A DNA stretch of 64,000 nt from Beroe forskalii. Lineage: Eukaryota; Ctenophora; Nuda; Beroida; Beroidae. A program made the position numbers and the translations under genes. The notes beneath the pieces were generated by a model. It was not told the origin of the DNA. It saw only the letters and a list, made by a program, of their open reading frames with translations, and searched no databases. This document shows, piece after piece, positions 13,500 to 24,669 of the stretch (positions within the stretch are counted from its first letter, which is position 1; each line of letters starts with the position of its first letter). The stretch covers positions 1,550,001 to 1,614,000 of the forward strand of contig WFMF01000006.1 in the NCBI GenBank assembly GCA_011033025.1. The letters run 5' to 3'.

Positions 13500-14345
13500 C
13501 GCTTTAAGGACTACGGTTAGGGTCAGGATTAGGGTCAGGATTTGTTAGGGTTAGGGTTAGGATTAAGGTTAGGGTTTTGGTTAGGGCTATGGTTAGGTTT
13601 AGGATACAGAAAAATTGACGTTTAGATCTGTGACGTCACTCAGAGCCGTTTATATGGGAGAGATACCCACATTTGAGTTTGACCGATGGTCACATTTGCG
13701 CGTTCGCCATTTGACCAGTTGGCAACCCAGTCAGAATAAATAAATGGGCAACGACCTTGTCCGATAACGTCCGTTGACAAAACGACCCTCAAATTTTGCC
13801 TCCAAATTGAGTGTCCCCATATAATTTTTTGTCAGACGTTGTCTGACCCCTTCGCCTCGGTCAGACAACGTCCCGACGAATATAATGAGCGCCCGCGCCT
13901 TCATCATCTATGACAAACGCGTCACTCGGAAAAATATAGTTATTAATTAAGCGCATCTGCCATCCAACGCTTTAAAGGCCAGGAGCTTCTTAAAACCAGG
14001 ACTCTGGTTTTGCGCACAGCGTGCGTGGCAAGCGACCATAGCGACGCCCCTAGTTACTGGTTTGGGAAGGCCAGGGTTAGGATCTCATGATTAGGGCCAT
14101 GATTTGTTAGGTTTAGGGTAGGGTGATATGAGAATCAGCGACCGACGCGCTGAATTCTCGCAGATGTCGAGGGTCTGTCTACGGACGACAAGGTATGTCT
14201 CCCAAACGGCTCTGGTGACGTCACAGATCTAAACGTCAATTTTCTGTATCCTAAACCTAACCATTACCCTAACCAAAACCCTAACCTTAATCCTACCCTG
14301 AACCCTAACAAATCCTGACCTAACCAGAACCTAACCTTAATGCTT
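13500..14345. repeat. Interstitial telomere-like TTAGGG blocks
   Basis: GGTTAGGGTTAGG-type degenerate repeats at about 13510-13605 and the complementary CCCTAACC type at about 14250-14345, with a shorter patch near 14090-14125. They lie inverted to each other inside the foldback element and so belong to it rather than to a chromosome end. Confidence 0.7.
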
Positions 14346-14929
14346 AAAGCGCTAGATGCGCTTAATTATATTTTTCTGAGTGACGTCATTGTCATAGATA
14401 ATGAAGGCTCCCGTTTACAATTTACATGGGAGACGCACCCGACAAGGGGACTGGCAACGCTTTGCCCTAACCTGCACTAACCAGGACCCTGGTTTTGCGA
14501 CGCCCCTGGTTAGGGGAAGGCAACGCCGAACGACATTCAGACAAATTGGGATATTTGGAAGTTAGTGCCGCGCATTAAAAATAATAAATATGAATCTATA
14601 CCGCGAACTGCTTATCGGCACTGGATAGTCACGTCGTACATCAATCTGACATTGTAAAATTTCATAACTTAACCCCTACGCAGAAAACGAATAATAGCCT
14701 GCACTTGGCACTGCGAGCCGCAATTCGTTATGTGATTGCCTAACTCTGCTTTGCAAACCTCTTTGTAATTGCATAAGTTCTTTGACGTTTCGAGGAAGCA
14801 AAGAATGTGAATGTATAATTTAAACCCCTGAATCCCTGATTCGATGCTTCGTGGCATGTGAGCTCCGCAAGCCAGCTGCCAGCACCTGACTCCTATTCCG
14901 GCTCAGGAACGTAAGTCTCTAATAACTGG

Positions 14930-15690
14930 GCGCAAATGAGCACAAATGAGCAATTGAGCGCCAATGAGCGCAATTGAGCGTGAGAGCAATTAAGCGCTAA
15001 TGAGCGCAATTAAGCGCTAATGAGCGTAATTGAGCGCTAATGAGCGCAATTAAGCGCTAATGAGCGTAATTGAGCGCTAATGAGCGCAATTAAGCGCTAA
15101 TGAGCGCAATTAAGCGCTAATGAGCGCAATTGAGCGCAACTGAGCGCAAATGAGTATAAGAAAGTTTTATTTTTTGTAAAATAGCTACAACTGAGCGCAG
15201 CTGAGCGGAATTGAGCGCAACTGAGCGCAAAATTGAAATTATTTGCGCTCAGCACAACTGAGCGCAAAAATTGAAAATTTGCGCTCAGTTGTTCTGAGCG
15301 CATATGAGCGCGAATGAGCGCAAAATAATTTGCGCTCAGTAAAACTGAGCGCAAAATGCAAAAATTTGCGCTCGTTAGCGCTCGTTAGCACTCGTTAGCG
15401 CTCATTTTCAAATTCTGTAAATTTTGCGCTCGTTAGCGCTCTGAGCGCAAAATGGGCGCAAAGTGGGCGCAAAATGGGCGCTAACGAGCGTTAATGAGCA
15501 CATATGAGCGATGACGAGCATATATGAGCGCAAAATTTTGCGCTCATTTGCGCTCAGTTATTTTCGAGGCTCTAGAGCGCCACGGGCGCTAACGAGCGGT
15601 AATGAGCGCTAACGAGCGCAAAATTTTGCGCTCGTTAGCGCTCGTTAGCAATCATATGTGCTCAATTGTGCTCATTTGCGCTCAATTAAG
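14930..15690 (-). repeat. GCGCT-type satellite, right arm
   Basis: Inverted counterpart of the left arm, with units TGAGCGCAAT and TGAGCGCTAA; the cleanest run is 14990-15130. Confidence 0.85.
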
Positions 15691-15894
15691 CCTTGCGCTA
15701 TACTTTACATTTGCCGTGTTTACTTGTAAACATAAATCAGGCTGGGACTCCGAAGAGACAAGAATGAACCAGAGAAACAATGGGACTCCATTCTGGGCGA
15801 CTTCACCCTTGCTTCAAAAAAATAAACAATTTTGATGAACATCAACAAATGTCACACAACTGTTTTGATGATTCACTGGATCTTCCAGGCCACA

Positions 15895-16260
15895 TTAATA
15901 ATAATAATTTAAACTTTTATATTATAGTGGTACATCAACTTAAATAATTGCACAGCTGTGCCACGAAAACAACATATTCAAAATTACAATGACCGTGCAC
16001 TAAAGTGGAAATTAAATAGCATTAAGTATAGAAAATCAACATTAGGGATCGTTCACACATTATGTAATCAATTTTTGCCCGATTTCACCCCCTCCCCCTC
16101 GTAATCAAGTTTACAGTAGCTGTATAACGCATAACAATAACATGTAACGTAATCATTTGGAACCCCCCGCCTCCCCCTTGGTGATTACATAATATGTGAA
16201 CGTTCCTTTAGGAAAAAAAAGCAAGCCTACAGCTAACTGCTAACAAAAGTACCAGATTCA
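15895..16260 (-). mobile_element. LINE 3' tail fragment, interrupted by a MITE
   Basis: On the minus strand this matches the 3' untranslated end of the LINE at 30.3-34.3 kb: both share a TTTTCGTGGCACA block, then a run ending in ATT repeats. The copy lacks coding sequence (5' truncated) and is interrupted by the 169-base MITE at 16042-16210. Confidence 0.5.
16042..16210. mobile_element. MITE, TTAGGGATCGTTCAC family, copy 1
   Basis: Inverted ends TTAGGGATCGTTCAC and GTGAACGTTCCTTTA flank a near-palindromic core with CCCTCCCCCTCG and its complement. It matches the copy at 26096-26258. Confidence 0.75.
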
Positions 16261-17296
16261 TTATGGAACTCACAAACTTATGGAATTAAGAGTTTAAAAG
16301 CTTTACCATGAGCATGCATAAAAATAAATACTTGAGAATTAATATATCAAATATCAAAATTAAAGATCAAAATTAACTTATTCAAATAACGATCAAATTA
16401 TTCAAAAAACGATCGAACACGATGCGTTTAACTTATTCGCGTTTGTCAGACGTTGCCTGACCATTATTTCAGACGGAAGCGGACGCGCGCGCGCGCCCGC
16501 CGAAGGCGAAGGGTTCAGACAACTTCAGCTTCGCGTTCGCGTAGGGCTGAAATGCGCTGCGCGCGTACGCATAATCCTATGTAGTATGCTTGCTAAACAC
16601 GTATATCCCTGTGTGGCTCGCGCGGCGCGCTTCCCCAGGGAAGCGCGCGGCGCGTACACACACCTATGCGGGCTTAGGAAGTAGTATGCGGGCTCTTGCG
16701 ACAATTTGAATTACCAAAGCGCATGGAGATTTTTGTCAGTGAACCATTCGCTGGGCGCGGCGGGCGCGCGCGCATCCGCCGACGGCCGACGCGAACAAGC
16801 GACTTTTTTGACCAGCTAGACAAGCGATTTTTAAGCTGGTCAGCTATAACTCAATAACTGATCTACGCTACGGGCCGAGGGCGCAGAGATGACGTCCAAA
16901 CGCGGGACGTTTCTGAAACGTTTATTTTCGGTTCTGTGGAAACGTTTCGAAAAAGTTTATTTTTGGTTGAAAAAAAGTTTACTGCAAGTGCAAATTACCA
17001 AAAATAAACGTATTAAAATAATGTTTATTTGAGGATTCTTTGTAGACGTAATTCCAATTTAAAAAAAGAGTTCCCTGTAAACCATAGATAAACGTTTTTA
17101 AAGCGTTTTTATTGGTCTCATATGAAAGTTGTCAGACTCAGACGTTGTCTGACCCCTTCGCCGCGTCCGCCGTATCAGAAGCGTTTATTTTTGGGAAATC
17201 AATAAACTTAAACGTTTGCACAGAAATGTTTATAATTATTAAACGTATCAAAAACGATTATCCATAACGTTTGAGTTTGGCGGAAACCAAATTTAA

Positions 17297-17680
17297 GGCG
17301 TCTGCATAGACTTGGGTTGATCGAAAATCAGGTTTAATGTAAAAACACGCACAAATGTTGCTACGAATATTTTTTCTTCTTAATTCTTTACACATCAGTT
17401 AGAAAACTAAAATCTTCAGAAACAAATGGAACCGGATTTTTGATTCAGACCTGCAAAAAATTTTGAGCCCATTTTACTCATATTTTTGCCAAATCTTTAG
17501 CCCAAATGGGCTAAAAAAGTTTTAGAGGCCTAAATCAAAAATCTGGCTCCATTTGTTTCTGAGGAATTTCGTTTTCTTACTGATGCAAAACAATTCATGA
17601 AAAATATTATTTGTAGCAACATTTGTGTGCGTTTTTACATTAAACCTGATTTTCGATCAACCTAAGTCTATGCAGACGCC
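17297..17680. mobile_element. 384-base palindromic MITE
   Basis: Long inverted ends start AGGCGTCTGCATAGACTT at 17297 and return inverted at the right end. The arms are about 100 bases, and the core has a second nested inversion around GGCCTAAATC. Confidence 0.7.
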
Positions 17681-18481
17681 TAATCCAAATAATAATTAAA
17701 CGTTTATTATCGGTTTATTTTTGGTGTGGTTTGGATGTGCATTGTGCCGGCTGGGAAGTGCAGCAAAATACACCTCACCTCAAAAAGTGGAGACACCTGG
17801 GTTTTTATTTAGAATTAATTGATTGAAACTAAACAGAAACAACTTTTTATTATTGAAATCTGTCATTGAACTTTAAAGAATTAACAAAATTTATTATAAT
17901 ATCTAACTGTATGTAGAGCAGGCAATAGGACAAAGTTAACAGGTGAGGAGCATTAAATACACAAGGCTATTCCAAGACCTGCTGCAATTCTGTATAATTA
18001 TACCTTGCTCACAAAAAGTCGGTTCACAGCGACCCTCTTGCTATGACTTCTGCAGAGAAACAGGGCTCTTAGGACACTGCTCACCAGCTTTTTTGTTGGC
18101 GAGGCGTAAGATCACGACGCCTCGACACACATTCGTACAGAACACTAAACACAAAATTTAAGCCATACAAAATGTTTTAAATTTTCCCTAATCAGGTGAG
18201 GATGTCACTTGTCAAATTGTATAATTAAATAGTCTACATAAAAATCTTTAAACTAAAAATAAAGCTTAAAAACGGTTAGCAGGCTCCCAAAAAAACAAGG
18301 GATAGTTATAATGGCCTATGAACATGGTTGTTCTGAATATCTGTCGACGCCGTGAACTAGTGCCAGTGACCAGATCAGAGCACTAACATCACCTGAGACA
18401 ATGAAATTGACAGATATTGCAGATCCAGCCAGTATCTGAAAACATGTCACTTTCCTGATGTTATTTAATTTTGTTGATCAA

Positions 18482-18722
18482 AGAGACCGCTACATATTAC
18501 GTAATCGATCATTGACCCCTCTCGAAATTTTTTCAATTACAGCAAAGAAAATATTTGAAAATGCAGGTCGCCAAATACTTCGTCTCATCACAGTCGAAGA
18601 ACCTTAATAATTGATCTACCAAATGGTTTTTACAATTACAGTAGCCGTATCTGTTAAAATAACGTAAATCGTATTGATTTGAAAACCCTCCCCCTCGATT
18701 ACGCAATACATGAGCCATCACT
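18482..18722. mobile_element. Possible diverged MITE related to the TTAGGGATCGTTCAC family
   Basis: Ends carry ATATTACGTAATCG and CCTCCCCCTCGATTACG blocks like the cores of the copies at 16042 and 26096, but the outer ends have diverged. Confidence 0.35.
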
Positions 18723-19460
18723 AATTGACCAGGATGGGGTACAGCAAATAGTTAGAATTCAATTTCAACGAAAACATCGTCAACGAGAAAAAACTGTGTT
18801 CCTCAAGATCATGACTTAATTTCAGATACAATTGCACTCCATAATAATTCAACATTAAACCTAACAGATTTAATTCTGCGTCAGTGACAATAACTTAACA
18901 TACAATGCATTCTGTGATCTGATATCACTGCTGAACAAATCTCACAGAATCGCCATCATTTGACAAGAATCGCCATCTGTAAAAAGAGTAACTGAATAAG
19001 GACCTGGTGTCTTGATCATGCGCGGCTCATTAAACGACGCGTGATGGCACTTTCTGCGGCGCTGAAAAGTACCATTGCGCGTCGAAATACGCCGGGCAGA
19101 AAAGTACAGACACCACAAGAATATCGCCCAAATAGCATTATATAAATTGGGTTCGTAAATTAACTTGTGTTTCGAAATTTTAAGGGACGACAAATATAGA
19201 TCTAGATTGGACAGCATCAGCCATTTAATTTTAAACATATTTAGTACTTTAAGTTTTAACATTCTTGCACAAACGAAATTGAAATCCAATATGTTACGTT
19301 TTTATTTAAGCCGGCAGTAAAAATCATCTGCAAAAATTGATTGAAACTAACTCTACACATTTTAGAAAATTCCACAATCATATGATAAATAATATATTCC
19401 ATTCCCGCCGCACGGGACAAAAACCAATTGCTGCGCCGCACACATTAATTCACATCATGA

Positions 19461-19930
19461 TGTGGTGTTTGATGAGTTGACACCTGGCTCGTCACGTCGT
19501 GATGTGGTATCTGATGAGTTGACACCTGGCTCGTCACGTCATGATGTGGTATTTGATGAGTTGACACCTGGCTCGTCACATCATGACGTGGTATTTGATG
19601 AGTTGACACCTGGATCGTCACGTCATGATGTGGTAGTTGATGAGTTGACACCTGGCTCGTCTCGTCATGATGTGGTAGTTGATGAGTTGACACCTGGCTC
19701 GTCACGACGTGATGTGGTATTTGATATGTTGACACCTGGCTCGTCACTTCGTGATGTGGTATTTGATGAGTTGACACCTGGCTCGTCACGTCATGATGTG
19801 GTATTTGATGAGTTGACACCTGGCTCATCACGTCATGATATTGTGGTAGTTGATGAGTTGACACCTGGCTCGTCACGTCAAGATGTGGTATTTGATGAGT
19901 TGACACCTGGCTTGTCACGTCGTGATGTGT
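19461..19930. repeat. 42-base minisatellite, about 11 copies
   Basis: The unit contains GATGAGTTGACACCTGGC, then CGTCACGTCATGATGTGG. Copy lengths stay multiples of three (one is 45 bases), so both strands remain open (DELTPGSSRHDVVF on plus, STHQIPHHDVTSQV on minus). I call it a minisatellite. It starts about 560 bases past the stop of the aerolysin-like gene. Confidence 0.85.
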
Positions 19931-20487
19931 TAGGTACTTGACTTCTTGATAAGTTGAAACCTGGCTTCTTACCATTGTTCAAAATATGTTCATTAATGAA
20001 ACAATTGCTCGTTGCGTTTGAATAATAGAAAATATTATTGAATTTTACAATAATCTATTTTCTTGAATATCAAATTTGAATATTCAATTAGATGCATATA
20101 TTTTCAGTTACAAGCTACGTCGAGTTTTCTGATTTTCAATGGAAGAAATAATCATAATTAGGGATACGTCGGTAAGTGAAAACTTAAATTTTATTAATTA
20201 TAGTGTTTTAATTTATGATCGAATGCAATTAAAGATTTCAGAATGATTAGAATCACTCAATTCGTTATATCAAACACATTTCATTATAATATCATTGAAT
20301 TTTCTTATGAATCATCGATGAAATTTAAACGCTCTTCAAACTTAATGAAGATACTATTTAACTATTATTCCCATTTACCAATCATGACGTTTTGCAATGT
20401 CATATCGTACTTCTAACAGTTCATATCGTTTGATCAAAACATTAAATCGAACATTAAGTTCCACAAGTCATCAGATTATTTATAACA

Positions 20488-21939
20488 TTACATTTCACCT
20501 TCCTCTTCTCTTTTAAATTCCTCTTCTCCATTAACTTCATCTCCTTCATTAACTTCCTCTTTTCCATTTACCTCCTCTTTTTTATTAACTTCCTCTCTTT
20601 CATTAACTTCCTCTTCTCCATTAACGTCTTCTTCTTCATTAACTTCCTCTTCTCCTTTAACTTCCTCTTCTTCATTAACTTCCTCTTCTTCATTAACTTC
20701 CTCTCTTTCATTAACTTCCTCTTCTCCTTTAACTTCCTCTTCTTCATTAACTTCCTCTTCTCCTTTAACTTCCTCTTCTTCATTAACTTCCTCTCCTTCA
20801 TCAACTCTCTCTTCTCCTTCAACTTCTGTTTCTTCTTCTTCCAAACTCTCCAATGAGTAGATGTTGATCTTATTCCCGTCATCATCATAAAAATACTTAT
20901 CTCTACTGACGAAGATTTTGATATTCCCATTCAATATCTGAGAATTGTCTTCACTCAATTCTCCCTTGACATCAGCAACAAACTGAACCACTGCATATTT
21001 ACTATGAGCAGGCACTGTTACTGTCCTTTTTTCTGTTCGAACCCAGCTAGTTTCCTCTGATGTTGTCACTGTGTTCTCTATCTCATAAGTAAACTCAACG
21101 CTAGCTAAAGCCTGTGATATCGAGGATTCCAATGATGCTTTGTAAGACTGCAGGTCTCTGACTTGGGTAGTTTGTGTTCTTGTTACCCCACGTTGTACAG
21201 TTATTGTGTACGGACCGTCAGGATATGGGTTTTGGAGGTTATCAACTGGACCGAAAACTACTTTTGGCTTTACGTCAATTAACTTTATTCTGGGAACAAG
21301 TTTCCACTTGGAGGATGTAAAATGTCTTGCGTCGTTACAATCATAGACATTCATTTTGGGATCCGCTCTTAAGCATCCAAAATTTGGATTACCAATGTAA
21401 TAATGTTCTCTATCCTCCTTTCTTATAAACCTAAATAAGTTGTTTTCACTATATTTTTTGTCCCATGATACATACGTGTTGCCATAATGTTTTCTCGGAT
21501 ATACAGTTATCTTTGGTGCTAGGAACCACGTGCTCGCTATTGCTCCTACGATTGGCGTACCAACAGTCCACTTGTCATCGGGACTTGCTGTGTTCCTCAC
21601 GTAATAGTATCTTAGTCTAGTAGGATGTTGTTCTAAAGTCCAAAGGTGTTCGTATTTGAGATCATGAGAGTATATAGATAAGGGACAATATGCCTCCAAA
21701 ACCTTGTAACCTATCTTAAGTGGTAAACTTCGGAAGGCTTTAAAAGTTCTTTCACATTCTTCTCGATCAGTTATGATTCTATAATGGCCGTCAAGGGCTT
21801 TGTTGTAGATGAAAACTTGACTTCCATCAAACACAACTTTTTGAGCTGCCGTTCCATCTAATAAAATTGATATGGAAAGCCATATGATGACGAGGATACT
21901 GATTTTTTTGTAAATTGTCAGGCAAAATTGTTTTGCCAT
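20488..21939 (-). CDS. Secreted aerolysin-fold (beta-pore-forming family) protein with acidic tail
   Basis: 483 residues in one exon. Residues 13-32 form a hydrophobic signal peptide ending near GTAA. Residues 35-215 look like a trefoil/lectin-type module, with aromatic-rich strands and a close ending KWKLVP. Residues 225-350 match the aerolysin/ETX-MTX2 pattern: Thr/Ser-rich alternating strands, [11 protein letters not shown], an amphipathic stretch and [13 protein letters not shown]. Such proteins bind a surface ligand, oligomerise and insert a beta-barrel; animal members serve defence, digestion or venom. From about residue 370 the protein is a repetitive acidic tail ([12 protein letters not shown] hexapeptides) coded by an 18-base tandem repeat, which is unusual for the fold. 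The frame looks whole. Family assignment is from pattern only; the target and role are unknown. A TTCTATATTAG motif directly before the ATG could be a splice acceptor. Confidence 0.75.
   Translation of the reverse strand: MAKQFCLTIYKKISILVIIWLSISILLDGTAAQKVVFDGSQVFIYNKALDGHYRIITDREECERTFKAFRSLPLKIGYKVLEAYCPLSIYSHDLKYEHLWTLEQHPTRLRYYYVRNTASPDDKWTVGTPIVGAIASTWFLAPKITVYPRKHYGNTYVSWDKKYSENNLFRFIRKEDREHYYIGNPNFGCLRADPKMNVYDCNDARHFTSSKWKLVPRIKLIDVKPKVVFGPVDNLQNPYPDGPYTITVQRGVTRTQTTQVRDLQSYKASLESSISQALASVEFTYEIENTVTTSEETSWVRTEKRTVTVPAHSKYAVVQFVADVKGELSEDNSQILNGNIKIFVSRDKYFYDDDGNKINIYSLESLEEEETEVEGEERVDEGEEVNEEEEVKGEEEVNEEEEVKGEEEVNEREEVNEEEEVNEEEEVKGEEEVNEEEDVNGEEEVNEREEVNKKEEVNGKEEVNEGDEVNGEEEFKREEEGEM
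20505..20830 (-). repeat. 18-base coding minisatellite (acidic hexapeptide tail)
   Basis: Tandem units resembling GAAGAGGAAGTTAATGAA on the coding strand give Glu/Val/Asn/Lys hexapeptides. Copy changes are in frame. This tail is likely variable in length between individuals. Confidence 0.85.
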
Positions 21940-22029
21940 CTAATATAGAAATATAGTTACATTTTATTGAATTATAATATGAGAAAGTTCAGATAAAAAG
22001 ATAACATCATGATATTATAATCATTAATA

Positions 22030-23340
22030 TAATCGAAAGAGGTACTAGTTATAAGTAGGAGCCTCCGCTTTCCACGAAAATCTGACACACTAGGAGTTGA
22101 AAACCCGCGATTTTTGCAGGGTTGTAGGAAAAAGGTGTCTTTGCATTACATATTTTTCCTTTTTTGCGTAAAGGCTTTAGATTTTCCGTAATTAGTGCTC
22201 AAAATTGGAAAAAGGGTCGCGATAAAACAAGATCGAGTTATAGGTTTGATTCACCAGTTGCCCGCGTTGCTATGGCTACACGAGCTAGTGCGCGCAAAAC
22301 TGCACGTGCATTTTAACGAAGAATCTGCTATTTCATTATTGTGTCCTTTGGAACCGTTCCAACTGTTGAAGTGTTGAAATTGATACTTTGATACTTCACG
22401 TTCTCAATGGAATTTGTGTTAGGGACATGTAGCATGACTGAGTTATTGCAATTATCAGGCTAATTGCGTACTTTTCTTACACCACGGCCATAACACTGTC
22501 TTGTTAACATGGCACTGACTCCTGAAAGTGCTTGGACAGTTGGAGGAGGAGCAGCACGATCACCTGATCTGCTCACTGGTAGTACTACTACCGTTGCGCG
22601 GTATGTCGGCGTGATGGAATCTGCAATTGGATTGTCACGTGACACGATTTCCGCTCAAAAAAGTGCACGTGACCTATCACGTGCAGTCAGGTTCCCGAAA
22701 AGTTGGCCGGGAGCCCAGTTCTTAACCACAGTCAGTATTAACTAAAGTGTGAAGTAATACGGCCCAAGTGTTGAATAACATGGTAAAAATGGCAAATAAT
22801 ACGGCGTAAGAGTGGAGTTACACGGTAAAAGTGGAAATAACACCAAAAAGGGTGAAGTAATACGACAAAAAACTCTGAATAATGCGTTTTTATTCAACCG
22901 GTATAACCCCACCACATGGTGAATAATAAGTATGGCTGGTCTGGCATACTGGATAACTGGACACTAGTCACCTCAAAAGTATTTTATGGGGTAGTTTTTC
23001 AATCTGTATCATTATGATCTGTATCAGACAGCAATTTCCGGCTCAAAAACTCAAGAACAATCACGTTTCATAAGAAAAAATGAGCATAAACTCAAACTGC
23101 AAAAACTTGCAAGGACAGAAAATAATGTGATTTCGTATAATATTTATGCTGGTCATCAACGAAAACGCTTCATAATGCGCATTGCGCAACGCTTGATGTG
23201 GGCACGAGACGTCGCACAAAGCTCAAAAAGAAACAACCAAGAATGAATGCGTACGTTCGCAAACAGAAAATGGCGGGTGTTGAATTAATTTCAGCGCGCA
23301 ATAAAATACACGTGCGACTTGTGATCACGTACGACCTTTA
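22030..23340. other. No gene seen; low-copy repeat debris
   Basis: Contains a block at about 22200-22330 that resembles the inside of the Helitron-like units (GTTGCTATGG followed by GCACGTGCA). 22740-22890 has irregular repeats of AATAACACGG and AGTAATACGGC type. No exon with credible splice sites was found. Confidence 0.4.
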
Positions 23341-23348
23341 TTAGAGTA

Positions 23349-23565
23349 CTAGCAGGCCCGTTGGGCCTGCAGACACACAGATCACTCGGCGCTGCTACGC
23401 AGCACCACGTTCGCAAATTTCAAACTCACCATTCAAATTGATTGGATACTTTTTATCGCATCAAAAAATTGCAATCAGATCAATTGTTATGAGCAACGAA
23501 ATTGAATATACAATTTTGAAGCAGAGTGAAAAATAGTTCGACGATTAGTCTCAGTTGTGCTGAAG
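23349..23565 (-). mobile_element. Helitron-like unit, partial
   Basis: Begins with CTAGCAGGCCCGTTGGGCCT and continues with the CGGCGCTGCTACGCAGCAC block and the TTTTTATCGCATCAAAAAA block of this family, in minus orientation. It is truncated before its 5' end. Confidence 0.7.
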
Positions 23566-23821
23566 CTTGTGACTTTTGATCCGTTTTTGTTCCGCAGGAT
23601 GATGTTAATTCCAACAAATGCTTCTACAACTGATACCGACATTGGAAAATTTTGTTTTGTTCACATTGATCCAGACCAGGATCAATTCTTCGTAATCTGC
23701 TTCACCATACATTCAACTCGAATAAATTGTACGTCAAATTTTCAAAAACTACAGCACAGCATTTAAAAGTAATTGCGTTAAAGAAAGCACTGGCATAGAA
23801 CAGTAGAACTGATCATAATCT

Positions 23822-24379
23822 GCAGGGGGGGCAACGCTCTTTTAGGCCCCGAGGATATTGAAAATCCGAAAAGAGCCCTAGAAAGTGGGGCCTAAAAGAG
23901 CCTAAAAGGGCCTTTGGGGTAAAAATATTAGACTTGGTGGGCTCTGTTGCCCTAATAACGTCTTAAAACAATTATAATTTATTGAAAGATCATTTAATCG
24001 CTTAATTTTTGGGTTACTTGCATTTTAGAGGAAAGAATCGATCAAATTTTTTGTAGGGCTCTAGAGGATGACAGTGACCTGAAAGAGCCCTAGAAAATGG
24101 GGCCCTAAAGAGCCTTTTAAACAGTTTCCCACAGTTGTCTAGGATCAATAGCCACGGTGTCCTCAAATTATACTGGATTGTTGAAATACTGTTGCTTCAT
24201 TGAAGAAACCACTTAATCAGACGATATTAATGGCATTTTGACTAAATGGGGCTATGCAATCGATCATTAGAACGATTTTAGTCTAGGGCTCTTTTAGGCT
24301 CCAAAGGATATGAATAATCTGAAAAGAGCCCTAAAAAGTGGGGCCTAAAAGAGCCTAAAAGCGCGTTGCCCCCCCCTGC
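23822..24379. mobile_element. 558-base MITE, GCAGGGGGGGCAACG ends
   Basis: Inverted ends GCAGGGGGGGCAACGC and GCGTTGCCCCCCCCTGC. Sub-terminal CTCTTTTAGGC and GGGCCTAAAAGAGCC blocks repeat in both orientations. No clear target duplication was found. Confidence 0.75.
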
Positions 24380-24439
24380 ACGTACACTAAAATTGGTTTC
24401 CATAATCCATAGCAACTTTTTTCTCCCTTTTGCCTTTGT

Positions 24440-24610
24440 TTCTCTTGATAATGCCTTGGCAAGCTCAAATTTAATTCGGTACAGATGCTCGAACAAACAT
24501 TATTCACGTGCTCTTACGAAATTATAATTAAGACTAGCAGGCCCGTTTGGCCTGCAAATGCACAGCTCACTGGGCGTTGCTTCGCAGCGAATTTCAAACC
24601 CAACAAGAAT
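24440..24610 (-). mobile_element. Helitron-like termini, nested
   Basis: 24440-24533 is the 5' end of the long Helitron-like type (TTGGCAAGCTCAAATTTAA). It abuts the CTAG-hairpin 3' end of another unit at 24534, which is cut by the 67-base hairpin repeat at 24602. Confidence 0.65.
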
Positions 24611-24668
24611 TGCGCCTGCCGGCACAAATCTCGTGCCTGTTGTTCCCGTATGCAGGCGCTTAATTTCC
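24602..24668 (+). repeat. GCGCCTGC hairpin repeat, copy 1
   Basis: About 67 bases from AACAAGAATTGCGCCTGCC to GCAGGCGCTTAATTTCC; the two GC blocks pair as a hairpin. Other copies are at 29229-29294, 37965-38033, 44431-44496 and 45581-45648. Confidence 0.75.
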
Positions 24669-24669
24669 T

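Larger units (their letters stand above)
11488..15715. mobile_element. 4.2 kb foldback element with GCGCT-satellite arms
   Basis: The two ends are inverted copies beginning GGCAAATGTAAA and continuing through a GCGCAAGGCTTAA-like block. They are bounded by an exact 8-base direct repeat GTGTTTAC. Each arm is a dense tandem array of GCGCT-based units (about 11515-12233 and 14930-15690) in opposite orientation, so the element can fold into a long hairpin. The roughly 2.7 kb centre holds repeated inverted modules with TGACGTCA, TTAGGG-like blocks and a GTCAGACGTTGTC hairpin motif. No transposase was seen. Confidence 0.8.

Noticed and set aside
13500-14345. Chromosome end or telomere fusion
   Set aside because: Repeats are degenerate, short, in both orientations and lie inside a bounded mobile element.
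20568-20930. Lysine-rich minus-strand frame [11 protein letters not shown]
   Set aside because: Shadow of the acidic tail of the aerolysin-like gene in another frame.
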